Notes: generated by a model from the sequence alone, not told the origin. A stretch of 64,000 bases of DNA from Aradus depressus (GCA_963662175.1 OY759218.1:16272480-16336479), one strand, 5' to 3'. Shown: positions 21,517 through 32,069, counted from the stretch's first letter. A program made the numbers and translations.

Positions 21517-21708
21517 AGACCAACTTTTAGGCACAAAAAAGTAGAATGGCCCACATACATAATATCGAGAATTGACACAGAGACGTCAATTTTGTGAACA
21601 TTTTGAATTCAGGGGGTCGGAAAACATAAAATTCCGGTAAAAATTCAGCATGGAATTGTTGATAGACTACATAACTTCCTCTACCCTAGGTATAAGATAT
21701 ATATAATT

Positions 21709-22738
21709 CCACGTCAAATGTACGACAAATTAAGGGTCACCATCTTGGATTTAATTCAAATTTGGCAAGCAGTTTTCTTGTCTGAAAATATGAAGTATCT
21801 GAAAATTTGGAGCCATTATCTAAACAATTGCGCCGTATAGAGCAATTCTTCTGAATTTTTCAATTTTCCAAATTGAAAAAAAGAAAATTCATTTCTGCAA
21901 TACAAAATGTGATTTTTAATGAAAAAATATTTTCAAAACACATAATTGATCGGAAATTTTCCGTAGAATCCAATGCCGTTGGTTATTTTGCACTAGCTCG
22001 ACGCGCATGCGCAAAAAATGCAAAAAACTGTTTTTTCTTTAAAAATTCATATCTGAAAAGTAGGTGCTTCGAATTGGCTGAAAATTTCAGAAAAGTTGGG
22101 TGGTAATATCTACTTTGAGATGTCATTACGCGCAAGTTTTAAATGGACCCCTTTCCCATGGTATTTCAACGAAATTCATATATTTTCATAATTTAGTAGA
22201 GCTTTCTCTCTATATAGCTATACATGCATCGCTATATAACTTATATTCGGTGTCATATTCGAATTTACCAAAAAATTTCCGATCAAATATGTATATTTGA
22301 ATTATTATTTCGCTCATTTTTTACAAAGTACTAAAAGTTTAAACGAAACAAAAAAAGACATTTTTTTTAAATGTAAGTTTTTTAACTGAAAGAAAGTTTT
22401 AGGCGTAAAATGATTATGATAATTATTTTAATTCATGTTTGAAATAATTTTCATCATATTCATAATCATCATTTTGTATTTGAAATAAGTAAGTTTTGCA
22501 ACTGAATACTGAACTTCATTAAAAATCACATTTTGTATTGCGAAATGAATTTTCTATTTTTCAATTTGGAAAATTGAAAAATTCAGAAGAACTGCTCTGT
22601 ACGGCGCAATTGTTTAGATAATGGCTCCAAATTTTCAGAAACTTCATATTTCCAGACAAGAAAACTGCTTGCCAAATTTGAATTAAATCCAAGATGGTGC
22701 CCCCTTAATTCGTCGTACATTTGACGTGGAATTACCCT
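21709..22738. mobile_element. MITE with about 220-bp terminal inverted repeats
   Basis: 21712-21925 (AATTCCACGTCAAATGTACG, GGCAAGCAGTTTTCTTGTC, TTTAGATAAT/ATTATCTAAACAATTGCG) matches 22520-22735 in inverse with few changes. The core of about 590 bp is unique and holds no recognised protein. It sits between DR1 pieces. Confidence 0.85.
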
Positions 22739-22739
22739 A

Positions 22740-23170
22740 CCATGTCCAAAAAAAAAAAAGAGATCCGTGAATCACCGGCTACGTACTTCCCCAACATGAA
22801 TTAATCAATTACCCACGTTTTTTCTCTCCTTGCATAGCTATTCGACCGTTTGGGCTAAAACTCAATATTTGACTTATATAGTGGCTTCTGAATCCTCATA
22901 AGAAATATTGTGCCGATACATTTCATCGGCAGTTAATAGGGTATTTAAGTCGAGCCCAGGCGCCATTTTTTTGTTCATCTTGGGAATCAGGGGGTCGCAA
23001 AACATTAAATTCCGTTGAAAACTCCCCATCGAATTTCTGACCAATTACACAACTTCCCCTATCCGGGGAAGTTAAACCTTGAGAGTCCAATAAACATTCT
23101 CATAGTTATGAGTAAACATGATGAGTGTGTGGATTCACTGGAAAAGAATGAAAGAATTTCAGTAGTAAAA
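22740..23170 (-). repeat. DR1 fragment
   Basis: Minus order: GTGAATCACCGGCTACGTAC, CTATTCGACCGTTTGGGC, ATTTGACTTATATAGTGGC, CATTTCATCGGCAGTTA. It then passes through a DR1 inverted end (CAACTTCCCCTATCCGGG). Cut by the hAT element at 23180. Confidence 0.7.
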
Positions 23171-23251
23171 GTTTTAGTACAGCGGTTCTCAACCTGGGGG
23201 GCGTGGAAGAATTCCAGGGGAGGCGTCAACAAATTTAAAAAAAATTATTTC

Positions 23252-23773
23252 TTTTATTCCTTTCCAAAATTAAACAACCTCCTCGATGATACCCAAAGTC
23301 TTCCAAAAGACCTAGTAAATGAAATGAAGGACCTAATATCTGAGCATTTGTTGTCTCTGAAGAACAAAATCGGAGCCTATTTCCCAGATATAAGCTCGGA
23401 AAACTGGGAATTCAAGTTAACAAGAGACCCCTCTCAAATCAACGTTGATATACTTCCTGATCACATTCAAGAACAAACAATTGACTTGCAATGTGATTCC
23501 AAAGCTAAAGTGGATTTCCCAAACATGGATCTCGAAAATTTCTGGCTACTATATCTTCCTGTTTACCCAGAAGTAGCAATGGAGGCAGCCAAGTTGCTTG
23601 TACAATTTTCATCAACTTATCTATGCGAGTCAGGATTTTCAGCCCTGGCTAATATAAAATCTAAATATCGAGCCAGACTAGATGTGGAAAGTGACCTGCG
23701 GTGTTCTTTGTCAAAATTGCAACCAAACATACAAAAAATAGTTAACGAGAAACAGTGCCAGCCCTCACACTAG
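23252..23773 (+). pseudogene. hAT transposase (ZBED5/FAM200-like), C-terminal fragment
   Basis: An open stretch of about 174 residues from FYSFPKLNNLL to a TAG. Blocks in order: LKNKIGAYFPDISSENWEF, then DLENFWLLYLPVYPEVAMEA, then the hAT dimerisation motif STYLCESGFSALANIKSKYR with ARLDVESDLRCSLSKLQPNI. This is the C-terminal dimerisation region of the ZBED5/FAM200/SCAND3-like hAT group. The BED finger and most of the RNase H-like catalytic core are gone. The frame has no stop or shift, and reads open across the left TIR from 23015 in DR1 text, but that upstream part is not transposase. It cannot be an active enzyme. It could be a young internal-deletion product or a dimerisation-only peptide. 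Confidence 0.85.
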
Positions 23774-23937
23774 TAGTACAAAAGTAACGAACATTTTTCT
23801 GGTTACATTATTGATATTTTGTTGTGATTTTTTTGATGATTTGTGTAATTAAAATTTGTATTTGAACAAATATGTTTTTATATTCCTTACCAGAGTATGT
23901 CTAGCCTAAGTTCAAAGTCATTTTACTCAAACATAAT

Positions 23938-23994
23938 GTAAGTAAATTCATCATATATAAGTCTAAAATTTAGACTTATATATGATAAATTTAC
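23938..23994. repeat. perfect-looking AT hairpin in the hAT 3' UTR
   Basis: AGTAAATTCATCATATATAA with GTCTAAA is followed at once by its inverse (TTTAGAC, TTATATATGATAAATTTACT), giving a stem of about 27 bp with almost no loop. Confidence 0.85.
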
Positions 23995-24099
23995 TCTTTT
24001 TTAACTTAATCCGTAAAGGGAGGCGTGACCTCACACCAAAGTATGAAGGGGGGCTCAGAGCCTGAAAGGTTGAGAACCCCTGTTTTAGTATAATAATAT

Positions 24100-25390
24100 T
24101 TTATTTGTTTTATTCATTTTTTGCTAATACGATACACGTGTAATTACAGTATAATCACAATTAGAAAATCCGGAATAATTTTGAAAATATTAAATTATAA
24201 GTGAACATGATGTATCGGACTAAGTAGTCTTGACCTCCCTCAAGGTCACATGTTTGCCTTATTATTACACAATTTTAGCAAGGATGGGCAACAAATACCA
24301 GAAAATAAACCATGGCCTCTCTTTTTCGAACAATGCGGTTTGATTAAACAGAAAAGTTTTCTCCTAAGCACCTTTTCATAAATAATGACCAGAGAAGGGT
24401 ATATATTGTTCGAAATAATCTACTTTGTGACTTAGCGTCCACATCGACTCCAAAATAGAACCACCAAATAAACCACAAATATAAAACTTTTTCTCAGTTG
24501 GCTTCTCAAAATATTGATTATTCAGAGAAACATTCTGAGCTGATTGAACGCTGCGGATTTTAGACTAGTTTATTATTCTGAAAATATAAAAAAAATTTGG
24601 TAAAGACATTTTTGAGGAATTATGAGAAGATACATCATGCGCATTAAAGCCAAGTGCATTCAAATTTTTTGAGTAATGAGTAGGTACAAAATGCTGAGTA
24701 GCACATTTATAGCTAACTAACTTATAGTTATGTGTACCTGGATCATCGGAAAAAAAGGAAGGAATGAAATTTCAGTAGAAAGATGTTTAGTGTATTTTGT
24801 TTGTTCATTTAATTTTTTGAGTAAAACTGATGCAATCCGCTTACGATAAAATAAGATACATGTGAAATATACTGAGTGTAGATGATGTACGTGATGATAA
24901 TATCACGTTGTGCAATTTTGTGTTCTGTTAAATATGAATATTCCTCCAAATCGAGGATTTATCCATTTATAATTCATTTGTTACAATTATTTTTTTGGCA
25001 ATATTACGATAGTCGTGAGATTAAAATAAATTACAATTAAACATCCGGAATAATTTTGTAAATATTAAATTATTTTATAATAATATGAAGTGCTTATTTT
25101 GAATACTAATTACATACATGTACTCATACTTATACTTGAAAAACGTTGTAAGTACAATACTCAAAATTTCTAAGTGCGAGTACTGTAATCGTAATCAGGT
25201 ACTCAGTAATTAAGTACAATTTGCCCAACTCAGACCCCTCTTCTAGCATATGTTGTGAAAATTCGTTTTGAATTTATTGTCAACAATTTTTAAGTAATAA
25301 GTTAGCTCTAAAATAACTCAATATTTGTAGAATTATTCCGGATTTTTTAAATTGTGATTATATTGTAATCACACGACTATCGTGTTGTCA
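24100..25390. repeat. AT-rich region with repeated CCGGAATAATTTT blocks
   Basis: AATCCGGAATAATTTTGAAA (24168), ATCCGGAATAATTTTGTAAA (25042) and their inverse (AATTATTCCGGATTTTTTAA, 25333), plus AGAACACAAAATTGCACAA-type text in both orientations, show several inverted partial copies of one unnamed repeat. No gene seen. Confidence 0.55.
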
Positions 25391-25393
25391 AAA

Positions 25394-25866
25394 AAATTAA
25401 TTGTAACAATTGAATAAATCCTCAATTCGAAGGTATGATTCATATTTAACAGAACACAAAATTGCACAAAATGATATTATCAGATCATACATGTACAGGG
25501 TGTATGTACAGTTAAATTTATTAAAGTGCAAGTTAAAATTAAATAACATATGTATATTCACATGTGTCTTATATGAGACGTAGGTATCATATTTTATATT
25601 AAGTCAATTGCACCAATTTGGAAATTTGCCAAAAAAATTAATTGTAAAAATTGAATAAATCCCCAATTTGAAGGTATGATTCATATTTAACAGAACACAA
25701 AATTGCACAACAGATATTATCAGATCATACATGTACAGGGTGTATGTACAGTTAAATTTATTAAAGTGCAAGTTAAAATTAAATAACATATGTATATTCA
25801 CATGTGTCTTATATGAGACGTAGGTATCTTATATTATATTAAGTCAATTGCACCAATTTGGAAAGA
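25394..25866. repeat. 237-bp tandem duplication
   Basis: AAAAAAATTAATTGTAACAA through CAATTGCACCAATTTGGAAA is present twice head to tail (25394-25630, 25631-25866) with a handful of changes. It includes ACATGTACAGGGTGTATGTA. Confidence 0.9.
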
Positions 25867-25934
25867 ATGAATGAGTATTTCTAGCCAATTTCATTCGCCA
25901 TATACTTTTTTGGTGAAAAATATGAAGAAAAGCG

Positions 25935-26060
25935 TATGTTTTATAAAAATATTGTCTATTTCACAAAATATATTTATAGTACTTTCGGCATTGCTACCAT
26001 CTTCAGCGAAGACTTAACAAATAGAGAATGTGTAGTCAGAAAATAATGTAAACAACGACG
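25935..26060 (-). mobile_element. Penelope-like terminal repeat, family A
   Basis: Plus strand: AAAATATTGTCTATTTCAC, ATAGTACTTTCGGCATTGC, TACCATCTTCAGCGAAGAC. Equivalent to 812-930, in the same orientation. Confidence 0.6.
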
Positions 26061-26149
26061 GAAACATTTCATGAAAATAATTGATTACTATTTTCGTAGA
26101 ATATTTTATGTCTGAACTCCTCTTTTGAGGGATTGGTTTTCTCATGAAG

Positions 26150-26345
26150 TTCTTATAAAAGGTTTGTTTTGTCAGAAATCCATTATTTTTAGGTCACTAA
26201 AAGTAATATGTTCTTACTAAAGATGTTATTATAACCAGATATTTTTCACATTAAGTTGTATTAAAGCTGGCCGGGAACTAGAAATTTCTTTCTTATAATA
26301 AATATGTTTTTACAACCGGTTTTCTTTTAAACGATTTTTACTGTA
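26150..26345. mobile_element. worn pogo/Tigger end
   Basis: GCTGGCCGGGAACTAG, AATATGTTTTTACAACCGG, ACGATTTTTACTGTA parallels 38470-38545 (CCAGCCGGGAACTAGTAAC, ATATGTTTTTATAACCGG, GATGTTTACTGTAC). CAGTAAA..TAAGAAC ends belong to a Tigger-like family. Confidence 0.5.
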
Positions 26346-26389
26346 TTTAACTTTCTTTGGTTGATACTTTTCGTTTATTTATTTAACAA

Positions 26390-26700
26390 TCAATAGTTGG
26401 CTTCTGAATCCTCCTACTAAACATTATGTCAATACATTCATTACATCGGCAGGCATTAGAATTTTCGAGTTAAGCCTCTCCTTAACTTCGGCCGTTTTCC
26501 CTGAAAATTATAGATGTCTTCCTCAAGGGGTTGTGATATTAAATATACAATTTTGTGTCGATACATTCATTACATCGGCAGTTATTAGAGTTTTTGTGTT
26601 AAGCCTCCCCCCTAATCCCCTCTTTCCCTTTGGCCTATTTGACTGAAAATCAATAGGTGTTGTCCTTTTGGGGTTCTGATTACACAATGTGGTTGTCTGA
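26390..26700 (-). repeat. DR1 fragment
   Basis: Minus order: TTGGCTTCTGAATCCTCCT, two copies of ATACATTCATTACATCGGCA, CTTTGGCCTATTTGACTG with AAAATCAATAGGTGT. Ends at the MITE at 26713. Confidence 0.7.
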
Positions 26701-26712
26701 TTACACAAAAAC

Positions 26713-26996
26713 AGGGTTTTTGAGGTCGCTGATTTCGATTTTGAGGTCGAAAATTAATTTTGTACATAAAAACTGTAAAAAGTATATTAACATTCATTTA
26801 TTATTAGAATATTGCATTTATCATAATAAACATTGGTAAAAAAGTGTTGAAAAAGGATAAATGATTTTTGAAGGATTGCAAGTAGAATTCTTCATTTAGA
26901 GTTTTTCACTATCGAAGTACGTTACTAAAAAAAATTAAGAACGTTTTTTTTTTAAGTTTTCATGTATAAAAATCAATTTTCGACCTCAAAAACCCT
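26713..26996. mobile_element. short TIR MITE
   Basis: AGGGTTTTTGAGGTCG at 26713 and its exact inverse ending 26996. Related CTCGAAAACCC text follows at 27051 and 27222. 284 bp, no TSD identified, no frame. Confidence 0.65.
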
Positions 26997-27505
26997 CTAG
27001 TGAGTGATAAATTGTTTCAAACAATTGAACCTTAAATTCGTGTTCAGCATCCTCGAAAACCCTAACTTGGTATAAGAATACAATAAATCCACAATGTTAT
27101 ACAATTAAACTAATAAAATGAAAAAATAAAACTGTAAATAAACAATCAAAAGTATTAGCAGCGTTTTTGACAGCTGTTATGTACCAAAATCAGTTTCTAA
27201 CACTATATTCGTGTTTAGCACTCTCGAAAACCCCAAAAAACATCCACTTCAATTTTTTTGTTCAGAAATGGTAGTGTATTGCATTAAAATACGATCGATT
27301 GTCCGAAACCCATGTTAAATTCCATTTAAATTTGAATCCGCTTGGGGCACGGGTTAGATTTATTGGTTTTGGACGTTTTTGGTGTCAAAATTTTTCATTT
27401 GTCGATGAAAACTCAACATCGGATTTATGACCGATTATATAATATATATTATGCAACTTTATGTACTTCGTATAGCCGGGAAAATAAAATGTATAGGAAC
27501 CTGAT

Positions 27506-27888
27506 GTAAAGTTGTTAGGTGTCACTATAAACAACAAGCTCTGCTGGAATCCTCACACAGAAGTAGTAGGCAAAAAACTGTTTCTAATCAGAAGATTAAA
27601 CCAAGAAGTAGGAAAAGAAGTGGCTCGAATGGTCTACCTCGGCCTGTTTTTGCCTCATCTCACTTGGGGAGGTTGAGAAGCTGCTCGCTCTGCAGAAGAG
27701 GGCAGTTAGGATGATAACAGGAGCCTCCAAGAAGGATCACTGCCGCCCGATGTCGCTGTTCAAGAGGATACTGGACTCAACATCAACGGTGTCTGGTCCA
27801 GGTTGTGTGCACTTATTTCCGTCAAATTCTCCAAGGTTCCTCCACAGTCGGACATTATGTCCACAGACTTAATACTTAGAGATGATTT
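27506..27888 (+). pseudogene. non-LTR retrotransposon RT, C-terminal part
   Basis: VKLLGVTINNKLCWNPHTEV, VGKKLFLIRRLNQEVGKEVA and RMVYLGLFLPHLTWG, then a small deletion and frameshift, then EKLLALQKRAVRMITGASKK with DHCRPMSLFKRIL. These are the thumb and connection blocks of LINE reverse transcriptases. The KRAVRxIxG..xxHCRPxF motif is typical of CR1- and Jockey-group elements. Broken by frameshift and then by the transposon at 27889. Neither the 5' end nor the YxDD catalytic motif is present. Confidence 0.8.
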
Positions 27889-28465
27889 GAGGCGTTGCGG
27901 ATACGAAGGGCGAACTCAACATCGGGACAACAATTTTTTTTTTCTCCATCCGAATCTAGACCCTTCAGAGAATCTACAGGTATATTTTTCATGTTCCCTC
28001 TCAAAATACGCACAGAATGATACCATGCTCCCTAGAAACTGTGATAGAAGGGCGGATACGAAAGGCGAACTCAACACCCCACTCCTCTACTGAGGAGCCC
28101 CCTGCCAAACTTAAAGATATTAGAGATCTCCTACCGTACGTTCCATTACCTTGGTCAACATACTTCACAGATATTATTGAAAATCACCAGTCAGCTACTC
28201 CCACGCCCAACGAGGAAACAGAAGATGACCAACTTGATTATGATGACTGAATATTGCTCATTAAAACAACTCGTTTTTAAAATCATTTTAAAATTTATTT
28301 TATGTATGCACAATACAAACTTTATTGTAATTGTTTTGCAAATTATAAAAAAAAATGTTTTTTTTTTTTTAAAGTGAGGCTCAAAGTCCTGACCAATTAC
28401 ATAGGTTTATTATTTAAAATATAAATAATATTATTATAAAATAACCTTCGTATCCGCAACGCCTC
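27889..28465. mobile_element. TIR transposon with 4-bp TSD, superfamily unclear
   Basis: GAGGCGTTGCGGATACGAAG at 27889 is mirrored exactly at the right end (inverse, ending 28465). ATTT stands outside both ends (27885-27888, 28466-28469). The TIR motif GCGGATACGAA also occurs internally at 28052. 577 bp, inserted into a LINE fragment. A 4-bp duplication does not fit hAT (8), PIF (3), Tc/mariner (TA), piggyBac (TTAA) or MULE (9). Confidence 0.72.
28017..28250 (+). pseudogene. C-terminal ORF of the 4-bp-TSD transposon
   Basis: A 77-codon frame ends KLKDIRDLLPYVPLPWSTYF, TDIIENHQSATPTPNEETED and DQLDYDD, then stop. The first 30 residues look like read-through of TIR repeats. The part from about 28106 looks like a genuine C terminus: an LxDIxxLLPYVPxxWxxYF helix, then an acidic tail. 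LLxYVPxxxxxFY stretches are known to me from the ends of uncharacterised insect transposase-like proteins, but I cannot name the family. No catalytic motif is present. The position just inside the right TIR fits the last exon of an internally deleted element. Confidence 0.45.
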
Positions 28466-28499
28466 ATTTGTTCTACATCTGTAAAGAAAGATTTCTTGG

Positions 28500-28870
28500 T
28501 CATTTTGATTATCTTTAATTCCCCAGCTATACGAAGTATAGGGGAAGTTATTTAATCGGTCAAAAATTCGATGCGGAGTTTTCATCGAAATTTCACGTTT
28601 TCCGACCTCTAGATTCAAAATATGAAGAAACATATATCTGTGAACACGATAACTTCCGATAAAATGAATGTATCGACATGAAATTTCATATTTAAAGAAT
28701 TAGAATTTATTAGAATATTATTAGAATTAAAACTCAATGAGGACATAACCTGTCGAATTTCAGCGATATCGGCTGAAGGAAACGGGGGTTCAGGGGTAGG
28801 TTGAGAATTCCATGAACAGTACATCTATCATGATTTTCATCCAAATGAGGCAAAAGAGAAAGAGTGTTTA
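28500..28870 (+). repeat. DR1, near-complete 5' half
   Basis: Starts with the palindrome AGCTATACGAAGTATAG and GGGAAGTTATTTAATCGGTC (28525), then TTCGATGCGGAGTTTTCAT, GTGAACACGATAACTTCCG, AATGAATGTATCGACATG. The best view here of how the family begins. The ACGACAC segment is replaced by a short duplication. Confidence 0.75.
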
Positions 28871-28974
28871 AATTAATTTGAGCTGGTGAAGTACACAAAT
28901 GATATATGAAGCAAATGATTCAGACGATTTATTGTTTTTCGATTATAACAAAAAAATAACTTTAAAAGAAATGT

Positions 28975-29520
28975 ACAATGTATCTTGTGTTTCAATACAC
29001 GAACCTTAATAACTGCCGATGTAATGAATTTATCGACACAAAATGTAGTATGAAGACGTAGGAGCCCAAATGGAAGCCAACTGTTAGTTATTATGTCTCA
29101 TGCCCGGGATTTAACTACGAGGTCATATCGCCTACTACCAGAGCGCTCTTTCCTCACTCTGGTGGACATGAGCCCAACTCTACTGTGGGAGTTCTAAATT
29201 TTGCCTACCCTAAATTTTTATTCACCTAGGGCAGGGGTCTTTAACGAGTACCTGACATCGTACAGGCTCGGGACCATCGGTTAACGTCCCATCCGAAGGA
29301 CGGCTTGCTTAAGTTTATTTTACCTCTCAGATAAAATAATCTAAGGGCCTCGTTTGGGTTTCGAACCCAAGCGCCCCAACCCTTAACGTCCCATCCAAAG
29401 GACGGCGGAAGCCAACTGTTGAATATTAACGCAAACGGTCGACTGGTTTTGGAGGGGGAGCGAAAAGTTAATAGATTAACTCGTTCTGGGAAAGTATTGC
29501 CGGTGATTCACCGACGAATT
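28975..29520 (+). repeat. DR1 copy split by SINE1
   Basis: ATAACTGCCGATGTAATGAA, GTATGAAGACGTAGG up to 29085, then after the SINE AACGGTCGACTGGTTTTGG, GTTCTGGGAAAGTATTGCCG and GATTCACCGACG. The two halves join across the SINE's 14-bp TSD. Confidence 0.78.
29086..29406 (-). mobile_element. SINE1 copy with rearranged 5' end
   Basis: 14-bp TSDs GGAAGCCAACTGTT (29072-29085, 29407-29420) prove one insertion event. Body and B-box region (TCGAACCCAAG) are normal, but the tRNA head is absent. In its place is a second short copy of an internal SINE1 segment (TTAACGTCCCATCC, AAGGACGGC), so the 5' end shows a template jump. Confidence 0.85.
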
Positions 29521-29589
29521 TTTTTGACTCATTTATAATGCTTGGTGATTGTCTAAATAAAGATAATGATTACCATTATTAACCATAGA

Positions 29590-29910
29590 TCCTATGCAAT
29601 TTCCACTTTCCCTATTTCCATTTTTTTTTTTTCTCATTCGGATAAGTGATACTTACCTATTTTCAACCAGTTTAAAATAAAGCCATGAGAGAACAGGAGT
29701 TTTATTTATTATTTGAAGAGTCGATAATTCAGTAGAATTTCCTTATTGTCAACACTTTTTCCATATATAGAGGAAACCCTGCAATGGAAAACGGAATTTG
29801 TTTCTCCATTGTTCAAAAAGAATGAAATAAGGACGATATACAAATCGTGTTTCATATACAAAAGCATTATTTTATACTTTTCTCGACAGAGTTCCTTCAC
29901 AGATATCCTC
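29590..29910. repeat. dispersed repeat shared with 49955-50080
   Basis: TTTTTTTTTCTCATT, AAAGAATGAAATAAGGACGA, AATCGTGTTTCATATAC, GAGTTCCTTCACAGATATCC is repeated at 49970-50072 in the same order. Unclassified. No frame. Confidence 0.55.
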
Positions 29911-30092
29911 CTATAAGATCAATATATGGAACGTTGAAGTTGTATTTTATAAAAATTAAAATTAAAAATCTAATTTCGTTGAGTTCAAGCTAATGCATTT
30001 TTTTTTCATATTTTAGGTTTTTTTATTATTAAATATTTGATCAAAAATAAATACATATTGATGTACTTAATGTATATTTTGTTTCGTTTAGA

Positions 30093-31536
30093 ATATATCG
30101 TCGGTGATAGTTGAAGACCGCGTAAGAGCAGGTTGTAAAAGCCGCGTAACAGCAAAAGTCGCAAAACTGAAATATCGCGCCAACAGATTCCTAACGCTGA
30201 TTCGCTTATATTAGATCTCACGCGATTTGAAATAGCCAATAGAGAACCTCGTTTTCGCTATTGAAACAATACCGTACCAGTCACAGACCTGAAGTTGCCA
30301 GAATCCGCGTATTTACGTTATTCTAGAACAAGTCGCAACACGGTTAGTGCGTGCTCCCAAATATAATTATTTTGTCCTGAATAGTTATCAAGTATGTACA
30401 TTAGGGTGGAACGAAAAAATCACCTTTTGATTTTTAATTTGCAATAGCGCGGAAAAGTTGCCTTTTAGTGTAGATAAGATAAATAAAAAATATGAAAAAT
30501 ATTGGAGTACGTCTTGAGTTGCCGCAAGGACCTTAAAGTTTCATAAAAACACACTTTTTTGGAACTTTTTCAAAGATTTTTGCGAGTCTCGATTATGTGA
30601 TTTTTAATATGGAATAGCGCAGAAAAGTTGCCTTTTAGTGTAGATAAGATAAATTAAAAATATGAAAAATATTGGAGTAGGTCTTGAGGTGCCGCAAGGA
30701 CCAGTTTAATGTGGCAATGAAGTAGAAACAAACATTTTGCAGCTGTAACATTTGTAATCATTAAGGATACAGAAGTAAGAAATACAAAGTTTGACATTAC
30801 AAAATATTTTTTATTTTTATTATATTTTATAATTAATAATTTTTTCCAATTCTAATGCTTATATATGTATTTAAAACCATCTTTTGTAACATTATATGTA
30901 CGAGAAATTCATAAAAAATAATTTATCAAAGTTTAAAATTTTTCAATTTTTTTACAAACTTTAAGCTCTTTGCGGCACCTCAAGATGTTGTAGTATTGCA
31001 ACCAATTTTTTTTTTATTCTTTTTGAACTTAAAAGGCAACTTTTCTCCACTATTACCAAACTAATAACTAAAAAAAATTTTAAAAGGCCATTTTCGTTCC
31101 ACCCTAATGTACATTGTGTTTATCGTATTTTTAATATTATTACTATACCTACGTGATATGGAGAGATTAAATTAAAATTACCCTTATATCCTTTCTATGG
31201 GACTTTGGGCCTTAGGAGGTTAAATCATTTGATAATTTCAGTTTAAGATGTAGTTCCGCGGTCTTGATATTACGGAGTTTTGGTATTATAGTCACTTACG
31301 CGGTATTGCAATGAATAATAAATGAATAAATGACTTTACACAGAATCTAAACAAGCTATTGGTAAATTTATGTCACATTAAGAAAGTTGCCCTAAAAAAG
31401 TAGCAAACAAGTTCAGTCGGAAAAGTACATTCAAATGGTCAAGATATTATCTTTTTTCTTTGTCCTGTAAAATCGTGAAAAAGCTGTTACGCGGTATTTA
31501 CAAACTGCTCTTACGCGGTCTTGTACCGACGATATA
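30093..31536. mobile_element. TIR element with GCGTAA repeats, interrupted
   Basis: ATATATCGTCGGTGATAG, then AAGACCGCGTAAGAGCAG at the left, mirrored by CTGCTCTTACGCGGTCTT, then GTACCGACGATATA at the right. CCGCGTAA/TTACGCGG recurs at least six times inside both flanks. Removing the nested TIR element (30395-31113) leaves about 720 bp. No protein seen. Confidence 0.72.
30395..31113. mobile_element. TIR element TTAGGGTGGAACGAAAA
   Basis: TGTACATTAGGGTGGAACG with AAAA at the left and its inverse at the right. Internally a segment of about 100 bp (AATAGCGC.GAAAAGTTGCC, TTTTAGTGTAGATAAGATAA, GGTCTTGAG.TGCCGCAAGG) is duplicated in tandem. 719 bp, no transposase. Confidence 0.85.
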
Positions 31537-31576
31537 AATCTGCCCCATAGTTATTACTAATCACATGGGTGTCCGA

Positions 31577-31678
31577 AGGCGCCGGTAGCTCAGTGGTGTG
31601 CATGCTTGCTTACTCAGCTCAAGATAGGTAAGCGATATGACCTTGTAGTTAGAGCCCGGGCATGAGTCATAATAACTA
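31577..31678 (+). mobile_element. SINE1, 102-bp internally deleted copy
   Basis: Flanked by ACATGGGTGTCCGA and ACATGTGTGTCCGA (14 bp, one difference). It has the head GGCGCCGGTAGCTCAGTGG with its A box, then jumps after CTCAAGATAGG directly to the 3' end (GCGATATGACC, GCCCGGGCATGAGTCATAAT). The B box and body are absent, so it was probably copied from an already deleted or spliced RNA. Confidence 0.85.
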
Positions 31679-31689
31679 ACATGTGTGTC

Positions 31690-32065
31690 CGACTTAATAT
31701 ATAATATCAATTAATTTATTAATTATATATATAATTACTTAATAAATTAATTGAAGTATCTTGATGTATACATTTTTACAACGTATCCTATTACCATGTT
31801 ATGGTTAAACGGAATTAAATATCATTATTATTATTGAAAGCCGTTTTTAATAATAATGTATTATTATCTGTATCTATTATTATGAGGCTCCAAATACATG
31901 ATTTATTTTGAAGTGAGAGATTTGACATTGAGCCATCTCTAATGTATAAATAGGAGGTCAACGTTGCCGTTTCACCAACTCAGACTGTCCGACTAACCGA
32001 CTCTCAATTTGAACTTATTAGGTTATTAACGGCTGACATATCAGTGTTAGGAAATATGTCAGAGT
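31690..32065. other. gene-free AT-rich stretch
   Basis: Contains an AT palindrome at 31697-31755 (AATTAATTTATTAATTATAT and TAATTACTTAATAAATTAAT). No frames or matched repeats. Confidence 0.5.
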
Positions 32066-32069
32066 AATA

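Larger units (their letters stand above)
23180..24082 (+). mobile_element. hAT element, 903 bp, perfect TSD
   Basis: Exact 8-bp TSD TTTTAGTA (23172-23179 and 24083-24090). TIRs CAGCGGTTCTCAACCTGG (left) and CAGGGGTTCTCAACCTTT (right, inverse). That TIR is a common hAT/Charlie-type end. It keeps the C-terminal third of the transposase and the 3' UTR; the N-terminal two thirds are deleted. Confidence 0.93.

Noticed and set aside
28520..28545. CTATACGAAGTATAG at DR1 tips resembles a loxP arm
   Set aside because: It shares about 10-12 bases (ACTTCGTATAG) with loxP, but has no 8-bp spacer with a second arm in the right layout, and it occurs as a repeat tip in many DR1 copies. Coincidence is the simplest view.
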